Origin: Thermasporomyces sp040195635
GTDB lineage: Bacteria > Actinomycetota > Actinomycetes > Propionibacteriales > Actinopolymorphaceae
Assembly: GCF_040195635.1 (NCBI RefSeq)
Contig: NZ_JBEFTX010000023.1
Span: forward strand, 1 to 64,000
Direction: 5' to 3'
Length of the DNA stretch: 64,000 nt
Both the position numbers and the translations under genes were made by a program. Positions 8,865 through 16,917 of the stretch are shown here, one piece after another. The notes under the pieces were generated by a model. That model was given only the letters and a program-made list of their open reading frames with translations, did not search any database and was not told where the DNA came from. Position 1 is the first letter of the stretch, and the number at the start of each line of letters is the position of its first letter.

Positions 8865-8870
8865 ACCATA
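8865..8870 (-). promoter_or_regulatory. Probable -10 box of the metE riboswitch transcript
   Basis: TATGGT on the minus strand lies a few bases upstream of the riboswitch 5' edge, at the right place for a -10 hexamer. No clear -35 was identified. Confidence 0.4.
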
Positions 8871-8936
8871 GCGCCCAGGGCCCACGGACCGTTGCAGCCC
8901 GGCCGAAGCACAGGGCGGGTCTCGGCAGCTCCCTTG

Positions 8937-10451
8937 TCAGAAGGTGATGAGCGGTTCGCCTACCAGGTCGGCGACGAAGTTGACGAAGAAGAAGCCGAAG
9001 AACAGGACGTTCAACAGCAGGATCACGGTGTGCCAGGGGCGCGGACGTGCGGGCTTCGGCAGTTGCCTGTTGAGATAGATCAGCATGAACGGATAGATCA
9101 GGGCGCCGAAGTTCGCCATGTTCGCCGACCACTGGACAAGGCCGACCGGCAGCGCCAGGTGGATGACGATGCTGATGATCACGAGCAGCAGGATCATGAA
9201 CGGGTAGTAGAACTTCCGTGGATCGCCCTCGATCCACGCGCGCAGCTTCGAACTCGTCGCATGCGAGGCGTCCGTGGTGGTTCGTACCATCGCCTCGAAG
9301 ATGCCCAGTTGGGTGCTGAAGAGGACGAAGACGCCCATGAGCAACGCGACGTAGAAGACGAACGTGCCGTACTCGCCGCGAAGGACATCGGCGACGAACG
9401 TCGGAACGGTCTCGGGGGTCGGCCCTTCGCCCCGGATCTCCACCGCGCGCGCCATCAACAGAGTGGGGAGAAGCATGCCGAGCATCGCACCGACGAAGAA
9501 GACGCCCCACATGTCGGTGAGCAGCAGGCGGTACCACCGCCGCCACAGGGCACGGTTCTTCGCGTCGTCGGGGAACGTGATGCCACTCGCGAGGACGGCG
9601 TTCCGGTCGCCACGCAGACCGCTCAGGAAACCGACCCGGTGGCCCATGCCGTAGCCCTTGTCACGGTAGTGGCTCATGATGTACCAGTTCAGCCCGGACG
9701 CGAGGGCAGTGAAGCCCGCGAGGCCGCCGAGTTCGGTGGCGGTGATGCCGGCAGGTGGGGCGGCCGGGGTGACGAAGCCGCGAATCCCTTCCCACCAAAG
9801 GCTCGCGGGCACGAGCAGCAGGTCGAGGATCAGCAGGAGGACGAGGATCGTGCCGACCATGATCCAGTTGGCGAGCTCGAGCGCCCGGCTGATCCGCCGG
9901 GCTGTGGCGGTGATGAGGAAGACGACCACGAGCAGCAGGATCGCGTAGATCCGTGGCTCTTCCGCGCCGCTCGCCGCGATCTCTCCGTGCACGAGGGCGT
10001 AGACGCCCTGGCCCGCGGAAGCCGCCCAACCACCGGCGATGAACGCGAAGATGATGACGAAGACCGACAGCGGCACCCACAGGATCCAGCCGGGCGGCAC
10101 CCGCCCCCAACCGACGACGGGAACTTCGCCGGTCGCCACGACATAGCGGGAACACTCGACGTTGTAGAACGTCTGCAGCAGCGCGGAGATCGTGATGACC
10201 CAGCCGACGCCGATGAAGCCGTACGTACCGACCGCCTGCGGGCCGAGCAACCACTCACCACTGCCGATCGAGATGCCGAGCGCGATGAGGCTCGGGCCGA
10301 TCGCGAACTTGACGAGCTCCCGAAACCCGATCCTGCGTACGCCGAAAACCTCTTCAGGCGTAGGGAGATCGGCGACTGCGAGATCTGGGCGGCTCACCCC
10401 CAGCGGGTGGGTGGCCTGTGCGGTACCGGTGGTCTCGACGCTTTCGGCCAT
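8937..10451 (-). CDS. Nramp-like multi-spanning membrane transporter lacking canonical metal motifs
   Basis: 504 aa with about 11 hydrophobic spans. The opening FAIGPSLIALGISIGSGEW aligns with TM1 of the Nramp/SLC11 superfamily, but the metal-binding DPGN of true Nramp proteins is replaced by a GSGE segment, and the TM6 MPH is not seen (LASGLNWYIMSHYRDKGYG instead). It therefore belongs to an Nramp-related branch whose substrate is not assured to be Mn/Fe. ATG 10451 has GGAGG 8 nt upstream. It is isolated between metE and the carboxylase genes and no metal-responsive leader was recognised. Confidence 0.75.
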   Translation of the reverse strand: MAESVETTGTAQATHPLGVSRPDLAVADLPTPEEVFGVRRIGFRELVKFAIGPSLIALGISIGSGEWLLGPQAVGTYGFIGVGWVITISALLQTFYNVECSRYVVATGEVPVVGWGRVPPGWILWVPLSVFVIIFAFIAGGWAASAGQGVYALVHGEIAASGAEEPRIYAILLLVVVFLITATARRISRALELANWIMVGTILVLLLILDLLLVPASLWWEGIRGFVTPAAPPAGITATELGGLAGFTALASGLNWYIMSHYRDKGYGMGHRVGFLSGLRGDRNAVLASGITFPDDAKNRALWRRWYRLLLTDMWGVFFVGAMLGMLLPTLLMARAVEIRGEGPTPETVPTFVADVLRGEYGTFVFYVALLMGVFVLFSTQLGIFEAMVRTTTDASHATSSKLRAWIEGDPRKFYYPFMILLLVIISIVIHLALPVGLVQWSANMANFGALIYPFMLIYLNRQLPKPARPRPWHTVILLLNVLFFGFFFVNFVADLVGEPLITF

Positions 10452-10629
10452 GGCAAGCCTCCGCGGTTCCACGGCGACGGGCGACGGTACCCGTCGCATC
10501 CCACCAGATAGTGGTCCTCCTGCCCGTGTCGTGACAAGAGGGACGACGGCCGGAATTGCTCAGCTCGTGTGCGAAAACGTTGCGGTCGCCGCGGAAAGGC
10601 CCTGGGGTGCTTCGCGATGCGGGATCGCC

Positions 10630-10878
10630 TCAGCGGGGAAGGGCGCTCGCCCGCCAGGCGCCCGGACCGGGCCGCAGCGGCTGGCGGGTCCTTCGCCAGT
10701 ACGCCGCCCAGCGGGGGGCGGCGTGCCAGGTGGCTGTGTCGTCCGGCTGCTGATCCGCCGCGCCGGTCTCGAGCTTCGCCGAGATCACGGCGACGAGTGC
10801 GGCGAACTCCGCCGGCGTCGGGTCTCCCTTGACGACCTGGAACAGCGGCTCGTCGTCGTTTTCGACGGGCGTCGCCAT
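10630..10878 (-). CDS. accE5: Acyl-CoA carboxylase epsilon subunit
   Basis: 82 aa. FQVVKGDPTPAEFAALVAVI is the helical docking motif of actinobacterial AccE/PccE epsilon subunits; a W-containing C-terminal WRRTRQPLRPGPGAW tail is also typical. The epsilon subunit stabilises the alpha-beta carboxylase complex. ATG 10878 is preferred over ATG 10899 because GAGGAG lies 6-7 nt before it. It follows accD5 by 34 bp in the same direction, as in M. tuberculosis (Rv3280-Rv3281). Too short and divergent for easy detection, but the context makes it secure. Confidence 0.85.
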   Translation of the reverse strand: MATPVENDDEPLFQVVKGDPTPAEFAALVAVISAKLETGAADQQPDDTATWHAAPRWAAYWRRTRQPLRPGPGAWRASALPR

Positions 10879-10912
10879 CGCTCGCTCCTCGCCGTTCATG
10901 GTGGATCTGACA

Positions 10913-12658
10913 CTACAGCGGGATGTTGCCGTGCTTGCGTGGCGGCCGGGTCTCGCGCTTGTTCCGCAACAGGCGCAGCGCCCGGACCACCTCGACCCTG
11001 GTCTCGTGCGGGAAGATGACGGCGTCGACGTAGCCGCGTTCGGCAGCGATATAGGGGTTCGCCAACGCGTCTTCGTACTCCTGGATCCGCTTCTTCCGCA
11101 CCGCATCGGCGCTGGCCGCATCCTGGGTACCCGCGATTTCCCTGCGGTACAACACTTCCACGGCACCTTGTGCACCCATCACCGCGATCTGGGCGGTCGG
11201 CCAGGCGAGGTTGACGTCGGCGCCGAGATGCTTGGATCCCATGACGTCGTACGCACCGCCGTAGGCCTTGCGGGTGATGACGGTCACCAGCGGGACGGTC
11301 GCTTCGGCATAGGCGTAGATGAGTTTCGCGCCGCGGCGGATGATGCCGTTCCACTCCTGGTCGGTACCCGGCAGGAACCCCGGTACGTCGACGAACGTGA
11401 GGATGGGGATGTTGAACGCATCGCAGGTACGGACGAACCGCGCGGCTTTCTCCGAGGCGTCGATGTCGAGGCAGCCGGCGAACTGCAACGGCTGGTTGCC
11501 CACCACACCGATGGTGCGTCCGTCGACGCGGCCGAAGCCGCAGACGATGTTGGGTGCGAAGAGCGGGTGCACCTCGAGGAACTCCGCCTCGTCGAGGACG
11601 TGCTCGATGACCGTGTGCATGTCGTACGGCTGGTTGGCGGAGTCCGGGATCAGGGTGTCGAGCTCGCGGTCCTCGTCGTTGACCGCAGGCGCCGGGTCCT
11701 CGGCGGCGTAGGCGGGCGGCTCCTCGAGGTTGTTCTGCGGAAGGTAGGCGAGCAGCGTCTTGACCCAGTCGATGGCGTCGTGCTCGTCGGTCGCCATGTA
11801 GTGGGCGTTGCCGCTCTTGGAGTTGTGCGCCAGCGCGCCACCCAGGTCCTCGAAGGACACGTCCTCCCCGGTGACCGTCTTGATCACGCCTGGTCCGGTG
11901 ATGAACATGTGCGAGGTCTGGTCGACCATGACGGTGATGTCGGTGAGCGCGGGGGAGTAGACGTGCCCGCCCGCGCAGGTGCCCATGATGAGCGAGATCT
12001 GCGGGATCACCCCGGACGCGAGGACGTTGCGGCGGAAGATCTCGCCGTAGAGGCCGAGCGAGACCACGCCTTCCTGGATCCGGGCACCGCTGCCTTCGTT
12101 GATCCCGACGATCGGACAGCCGGTCTTGAGGGCGAGGTCCATGACCTTGACGATCTTCTCGCCGTACACCTCACCGAGGCTGCCGCCGAAGACCGTGACG
12201 TCCTGGCTGAAGACGCAGATCTGGCGGCCGGCGACCGTGCCGAAGCCGGTGACCACGCCGTCGCCTGCGGGACGGTTGCGTTCCAGGCCGAAGTTCGTGG
12301 AGCGGTGGCGTGCCAGCTCGTCCAGTTCGACGAAGGAACCCTCGTCGAGAAGGAGGGCGATCCGTTCGCGGGCGGTGAGCTTGCCGCGGGCGTGCTGGCG
12401 TTCGATCGCGCGGGCGGAGCCGGCGTGGATGGCCTCGTCGAGGCGGAGTTCGAGGTCGGCGAGCTTGCCAGCAGTCGTGTGGATGTCGCTGGGGGTGTCC
12501 ACCTGGCCGTTGGCGTCGTTGCCGGCGGCGGGGCCGGCGGCGTCGGCGGTCGTACCTGGGCCGGCGGTCCCCTTTTGATCGTCGCTGGGTTGACTCGTCT
12601 CACCCTCACCCGGCTCGCTCGCCGACCCGGCTGCGGTCTCCGGCTGCCCGGGTCCCAT
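10913..12658 (-). CDS. accD5: Acyl-CoA (propionyl-CoA) carboxylase beta subunit, carboxyltransferase
   Basis: 581 aa, the biotin-dependent carboxyltransferase that moves CO2 from biotin to acyl-CoA. The two crotonase-like halves are clear: GDGVVTGFGTVAGRQICVFS, GINEGSGARIQEG, IMGTCAGGHVYSPALTD, then NILTFVDVPGFLPG-type PILTFVDVPGFLPGTDQEW, RKAYGGAYDVMGSKHLGAD and WPTAQIAVMGAQGAVEVLYR. ATG 12658 has GGGAGG 8 nt upstream. The first ~60 residues are an Ala/Gly/Thr-rich tail not found in most relatives. The alpha (biotin) subunit is not in the window. Linked to accE5 and, further on, birA, which attaches the biotin. Confidence 0.95.
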   Translation of the reverse strand: MGPGQPETAAGSASEPGEGETSQPSDDQKGTAGPGTTADAAGPAAGNDANGQVDTPSDIHTTAGKLADLELRLDEAIHAGSARAIERQHARGKLTARERIALLLDEGSFVELDELARHRSTNFGLERNRPAGDGVVTGFGTVAGRQICVFSQDVTVFGGSLGEVYGEKIVKVMDLALKTGCPIVGINEGSGARIQEGVVSLGLYGEIFRRNVLASGVIPQISLIMGTCAGGHVYSPALTDITVMVDQTSHMFITGPGVIKTVTGEDVSFEDLGGALAHNSKSGNAHYMATDEHDAIDWVKTLLAYLPQNNLEEPPAYAAEDPAPAVNDEDRELDTLIPDSANQPYDMHTVIEHVLDEAEFLEVHPLFAPNIVCGFGRVDGRTIGVVGNQPLQFAGCLDIDASEKAARFVRTCDAFNIPILTFVDVPGFLPGTDQEWNGIIRRGAKLIYAYAEATVPLVTVITRKAYGGAYDVMGSKHLGADVNLAWPTAQIAVMGAQGAVEVLYRREIAGTQDAASADAVRKKRIQEYEDALANPYIAAERGYVDAVIFPHETRVEVVRALRLLRNKRETRPPRKHGNIPL

Positions 12659-12790
12659 TCGTCGGTCCTCCCCACACATGTCGATCCGGCCAGCGAGCCT
12701 ACTCCGCCGGGCGGCACGTACAGCCGTGGCGGGGCTACTCCCCTGATACCCGAAATGCGGCGGTCCGCCGGTCCTTCGACGCGCCACCTT

Positions 12791-12858
12791 CCGTGATCAT
12801 GAAGAGAATCGGGGCCATAGAGCCCCAAAACGTTCATGATCACGATCATGATCACGGG
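12791..12858. repeat. Palindromic intergenic element, copy A
   Basis: Begins CCGTGATCATGA and ends TCATGATCACGG-type after a second GATCACGATCATGATC run, with a core reading GGGGCCATAGAGCCCC. It matches copies at 59925-59991 and 61003-61068 across both arms and part of the core (same orientation as the first, opposite to the second). It lies between the divergent accD5 and ppc genes. No coding capacity. Confidence 0.75.
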
Positions 12859-12901
12859 ATGGGAGCGTCCGTGCGGGACGGGGGTGGGGGAGAGGGCGGA
12901 C

Positions 12902-12907
12902 TACGCT
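12902..12907 (+). promoter_or_regulatory. Probable -10 box of a leaderless ppc transcript
   Basis: TACGCT ends 7 nt before the ppc ATG at 12915 and no Shine-Dalgarno sequence is present, the pattern of actinobacterial leaderless genes. Confidence 0.5.
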
Positions 12908-12914
12908 TGCGAAC

Positions 12915-15569
12915 ATGCCCACCACTCCGCCTTCCCGCGTGCACGCGCGCTTCGAGGTCCCGGCTCCACTGCGGGCCGACGTCCGCCTGCTCGGTGAGCT
13001 GCTGGGCCAGGTCCTGCAGGAGTACGGCGGCCCCACCCTCCTCGCCGACGTCGAGCGGCTCCGCGAGCTGACGATCGCCGCACACCATGATGATCACGCC
13101 GCGGCCGAAGACGCGGCCACCGCGAGCGAGGCCTTGGTCGCGTCCTGGGATCTGGAGCGCGCCGAGAATGTCGCTCGGGCGTTCACCTGCTACTTCCATC
13201 TGACCAACCTCGCCGAGGAGTACCACCGGGTCCGCGCCCTCCGCGCCTATGACACCGGCGACCAACCGGTCCGCGACTCGATGGCCGCCGCGGTCGCTGA
13301 GGTGAGCGCGCAGTACGGCGAGGAGCAGGCACTGGCCCTGCTCGACGGACTGGAGTTCCGTCCGGTCCTCACCGCGCACCCGACCGAGGCGCGCCGCCGG
13401 GCCGTGGCGTCGGCGATCCGGCGCATCTCGGGCCTGCTCTCCGCGCGCGACAGCCAGCTGGGCGCCGGTGAGCTGGTCGAGAACCGGCGCCGGCTGCTGG
13501 AGGAGATCGACCTGCTCTGGCGTACCTCCCAGATCCGGACCACAAAGCCCGGGCCGCTGGACGAGGTGCGTACGGCGATGACGGTGTTCGACGACACGCT
13601 CTTCCAGGTGCTGCCGGCCACCTACCGCCAGCTCGACGACCAACTCGCCGGCGAGGCGGCGGGCACGCAGCCGCCGAAGGTGCCGGCGTTCGTCCGGCTG
13701 GGGTCCTGGATCGGCGGAGACCGCGACGGCAACCCGTTCGTGACGGCGGCGTTCACGCAGCGGGCGATGGCGATCCAGGCCGACCACGTGCTCCGTGCCC
13801 TCGAACGCGTCTGCGAGCGCGTCGGCCGCGCGCTCACGGCCGACGCCGAGACCACCCCGCCCGCCCCTGCCGTACGCCGACTGCTGGCCGACGCCCGGGC
13901 CGCCTTCCCCGACCTGGCCGAGGACGCCGCGACCCGTTCGCCGGGTGAGCCGCACCGGCAGGTCATGCTCCTTGCCGCCCGCAAGCTGTCGGCGACCCGG
14001 CAGCGCAACGCCGACTTCGCCTATGGCAGTGCTGGCGAGCTGCTGGCCGAGCTGCGGATCGTCCAGTCGTCGCTGGCGGCGGCGGGCGCCCGGCGGCAGG
14101 CGTACGGCGAACTCCAACACCTGATCTGGCAGGTCGAGACGTTCGGCTTCCACCTGGCCGAGTTGGAGGTACGCCAGCACTCGAAGGTGCACAGCCATGC
14201 CCTCGCCGAGCTGCGGGCGCTGCCTTCCGGTGGTGAGCTCTCGGCCGCGACCGAGGAGGTCCTCGCGGTCTTCCGGGTGATGGCCCAGATCCAGCAGCGC
14301 TTCGGCGCCGACGCGTGTCGGCGCTACGTCGTGTCCTTCACACAGTCCTGCGAGGACATCGCGGCGGTCTACGAGCTGGCGCGGTACGCGATGGACGACC
14401 GACCGCTCGCACTCGACGTCGTACCCCTCTTCGAGACCGAGGACGATCTTCGCCGGGCGGTGGCTGTGCTCGACGACGCGCTCGGGCTGGATCCGGTCCA
14501 GGCGCGACTCGCCGAGACCGGGCGCCGCTACGAGGTGATGCTCGGCTACTCCGACTCCGCGAAGGACGCCGGTCCGCTGTCGGCGACGCTCGCGCTCTAC
14601 GACGCGCAGGCCGCGATCGCCGCCTGGGCCGACCGGAACTCCATTCGGCTGACCCTGTTCCACGGTCGCGGTGGCGCCCTCGGCCGAGGTGGCGGACCGG
14701 CCAACCGTGCCGTGCTCGCGCAGGCGCCCGGCTCGGTCAGTGGGCGCTTCAAGCTCACCGAACAGGGCGAGGTCATCTTCGCCCGCTACGGCGACCCGGT
14801 CATCGCGCGCAGGCACATCGAGCAGGTCGCCGCGGCGACCCTCCTCGCGTCGACCCCGACCGTGGAGAAGCGCACCGCGAACGCCGCTGAGCGGTTCGCC
14901 CGGCTTGCTCGCACGATGGACGACGCGGCACGCGCGGCCTACCACCGGCTGGTCCGCAGCCCCGGCTTCGCGGACTGGTTCACCGCCGTGACCCCCGTGG
15001 AAGAGCTGGGGCAGCTGCCGATCGGCTCGCGGCCGGCGCGGCGCGGCCTCGCGGTCTCCTCACTGGAGGACCTCCGCGCCATCCCGTGGGTGTTCGCCTG
15101 GACACAGGCGCGGGTCAACCTCACCGGGTGGTACGGCGTGGGTGCCGGACTCGAGGCCGTCGGCGACCTCGACGCGCTGCGCCAGGCGTACGCCGAGTGG
15201 CCGCTGTTCGCGGTGACGCTGGACAACGTCGAGATGTCGCTTGCGAAGACCGACGCCCGGATCGCCCGACGCTATCTCGAGCTCGGCCGCCGGCCCGATC
15301 TCGCCGAGCAGGTCCTCGACGAGCACGCCCGGACCACGCACTGGGTGCTCGCCGTCGCCGGCCACGAACGCCTGCTGGAGAACCGCCGCGTGCTGGGCCG
15401 CGCGGTGGAGCTGCGCAATCCGTACGTGGACGCGTTGTCGTACCTCCAGCTCCGGGCGTTCCGAGTCCTTCGTACGGAAACGCTGTCGGAGGGCGAGGCG
15501 GAGCGCCTTCGCCGGCTGGTCCTCCTCACCGTCAACGGCGTGGCGGCCGGTCTGCAGAACACCGGCTGA
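12915..15569 (+). CDS. ppc: Phosphoenolpyruvate carboxylase
   Basis: 884 aa, full length for the bacterial family. It carboxylates PEP to oxaloacetate and refills the TCA cycle. Catalytic signatures: VLTAHPTEARRR (essential His), GGDRDGNPFVT, LGYSDSAKDAG, FHGRGGALGRGGGP (PEP-site loop) and the C-terminal NGVAAGLQNTG. It is divergent from accD5. The start at 12915 is supported by the -10 box just upstream. GC and codon use are native to the window. Confidence 0.97.
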   Translation: MPTTPPSRVHARFEVPAPLRADVRLLGELLGQVLQEYGGPTLLADVERLRELTIAAHHDDHAAAEDAATASEALVASWDLERAENVARAFTCYFHLTNLAEEYHRVRALRAYDTGDQPVRDSMAAAVAEVSAQYGEEQALALLDGLEFRPVLTAHPTEARRRAVASAIRRISGLLSARDSQLGAGELVENRRRLLEEIDLLWRTSQIRTTKPGPLDEVRTAMTVFDDTLFQVLPATYRQLDDQLAGEAAGTQPPKVPAFVRLGSWIGGDRDGNPFVTAAFTQRAMAIQADHVLRALERVCERVGRALTADAETTPPAPAVRRLLADARAAFPDLAEDAATRSPGEPHRQVMLLAARKLSATRQRNADFAYGSAGELLAELRIVQSSLAAAGARRQAYGELQHLIWQVETFGFHLAELEVRQHSKVHSHALAELRALPSGGELSAATEEVLAVFRVMAQIQQRFGADACRRYVVSFTQSCEDIAAVYELARYAMDDRPLALDVVPLFETEDDLRRAVAVLDDALGLDPVQARLAETGRRYEVMLGYSDSAKDAGPLSATLALYDAQAAIAAWADRNSIRLTLFHGRGGALGRGGGPANRAVLAQAPGSVSGRFKLTEQGEVIFARYGDPVIARRHIEQVAAATLLASTPTVEKRTANAAERFARLARTMDDAARAAYHRLVRSPGFADWFTAVTPVEELGQLPIGSRPARRGLAVSSLEDLRAIPWVFAWTQARVNLTGWYGVGAGLEAVGDLDALRQAYAEWPLFAVTLDNVEMSLAKTDARIARRYLELGRRPDLAEQVLDEHARTTHWVLAVAGHERLLENRRVLGRAVELRNPYVDALSYLQLRAFRVLRTETLSEGEAERLRRLVLLTVNGVAAGLQNTG

Positions 15570-15656
15570 GCCGCACCAGGCCCTCGTCGCGGGCCGCGCT
15601 GCCCGTGCCCGGCGTGTCCGATCCGTTCAAGTGGGAACCCGTCCGCCCCGGGCAGC

Positions 15657-16591
15657 ATGACGGGCATGGACATCGATCTCGACATCGACCTGGACCGGGC
15701 CGCGGCCTTCATGACGACCCATGCCCGGCTGCTCGACCGACGGCGCTTCGACCTGATCACCGGCCAGGGGAGGGCGGAGGCGCTCCTCGCTGCTGTCACG
15801 GCGTACCGGAACGACGACGGTGGTTTCGGCTGGGGCCTCGAGCCGGACCTGCGGTCGCCGGAGAGCCAACCGGCGGGTGCGCTGCACGCCTTCGAGGTCT
15901 TCCAGGAGGTGGGGCGCGGGACGAGCGAGGTGGCGAGCCACCTGTGTGACTGGCTGGCATCGGTGACCTGCCCGACGGGGGACTGCCGTTCGCGCTGCCC
16001 CTCACCGCCCGCGCGGGGTCGGCGCCGTTCTGGGCCGAGGCCGATCCGTCCGCCTCGTCGCTGCACATCACGGCGGCCGTCGTCGCGGCCGCCCACGGCG
16101 TCGCGCGACAGGATCCGGCGGTCCGCGACCATCGGTGGCTTGCGCGTGCCACCGACTTCTGCCTGCGGCGCGTCACCAGCCGTGACGGTCCGCGCGGCAC
16201 GCTCGAGCTCCGGTACGTCTTGTGCTTCCTCGACGCGATCCATGACGTACGCCCGGAGGCCGCGACCGAGCTGGACCGCCTCAGCCGGCTGCTTCCGGAC
16301 ACGGGAACGCTGCCGGTCGAGGGTGGGATCGAGGGCGAGGCCCTGCGGCCGCTGGACTTCTCCCCGTTGCCAGACGGTCCCCTCCGCGCCGCGCTGAGCG
16401 ACGACGTCATCGCCACTGACCTGCGGCGGCTCGCGAGTCTCCAGCAGGACGACGGCGGGTGGATCGTCGACTTCACCTCCCACTCCCCGGCCGGCGCCCT
16501 CGAGTGGCGGGGGTACGCGACCGTGGCAGCGCTCAAGGTCCTGCGGGCGCATCAGGGCGGCTCGGCGCAGGGCGCGCCCCGTGGCGAATGA
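15657..16591 (+). pseudogene. Prenyltransferase/squalene-oxidase-like repeat protein, frameshifted
   Basis: Two frames together give one ~310-aa protein. The first (from ATG 15657 or 15666) carries DGGFGWGLEPDLRSPESQPA, a QW-type repeat of the alpha/alpha-toroid family; it changes into nonsense near 15968. From 15974 the +2 frame continues GGLPFALPLTARAGSAPFW, then LHITAAVVAAAHGVARQDP, and ends with LQQDDGGWIVDF and a stop at 16589-16591. One missing C in the run at 15967-15968 (GTGACC-TGCCC) explains the break. Relatives are small toroid proteins annotated as prenyltransferase-like; function unknown. It could be a true inactivation or a sequencing error. Confidence 0.75.
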
Positions 16592-16675
16592 CCACGCTGA
16601 GCATGCCTGTGGTGCCCGGGCCGTGCATCGACCCCTGTCCTGCGCCGACAGGCATGCTCAGCGTGGTCATTCGCC
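16583..16675. terminator. Perfect 28-bp inverted repeat at the end of the prenyltransferase-like gene
   Basis: Positions 16583-16610 and 16648-16675 are exact reverse complements (28 of 28), separated by 37 nt. The outer part contains the stop codon of the preceding gene. The RNA would form a very stable stem, so it should act as a terminator; the unusual length and perfection are discussed among the findings. Confidence 0.65.
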
Positions 16676-16720
16676 GCCGCGCCCAGTCGCCGTTCGCATG
16701 AGTGTGCCCCTCCGCCCATA

Positions 16721-16816
16721 GGTTCGGCGCAGGGTGCCCCTCATCCAAAGGCGGTTCGGCGCAGGGTGCCCCTCATCCAAGGGCGGCTCGGCGCAGGGTG
16801 TCCCTCATCCAAGGGC
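16721..16816. repeat. Three tandem 32-bp repeats
   Basis: Units start at 16721, 16753 and 16785 and contain TCGGCGCAGGGTGCCCCTCA. They differ at only a few positions. A related stretch, GGCGGCTCGGCGCAGGG, occurs at the 3' end of the preceding gene (about 16556-16572) and encodes its Gly-Gly-Ser-Ala-Gln-Gly tail. No spacers, so not CRISPR. Confidence 0.75.
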
Positions 16817-16847
16817 TGAGGTGCCGGCATCGGCAATGCCCCGCCTC

Positions 16848-16877
16848 TTGCGATCGGCTCGGATATATGGATAGACA
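16848..16877 (+). promoter_or_regulatory. Possible promoter of the alpha-L-fucosidase gene
   Basis: TTGCGA (16848-16853) and TAGACA (16872-16877) are 18 bp apart in the only AT-richer part of this gap (GGATATATGGATAG). The start codon follows about 40 bp later with a GAGAAGGG ribosome site. Weak match; listed as a candidate only. Confidence 0.3.
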
Positions 16878-16917
16878 TCTGACCTAAGAAACGCACCGCG
16901 CGAGAAGGGTCTCCACC

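Noticed and set aside
7065..10511. A 1148-codon plus-strand open frame across metE, the riboswitch and the Nramp-like gene
   Set aside because: Antisense shadow caused by high GC; it spans a riboswitch and two well-supported genes and shows no recognisable domain.
10829..12796. A 655-codon plus-strand open frame opposite accD5
   Set aside because: Shadow of the carboxyltransferase gene; Asp/Gly/Val-rich without family features.
12852..14945. A 697-codon minus-strand open frame opposite ppc
   Set aside because: Shadow of ppc, which has all catalytic motifs in the other direction.
16721..16816. Possible CRISPR-like array of 32-bp repeats
   Set aside because: Units are adjacent with no spacers and no cas genes are present; it is a minisatellite.
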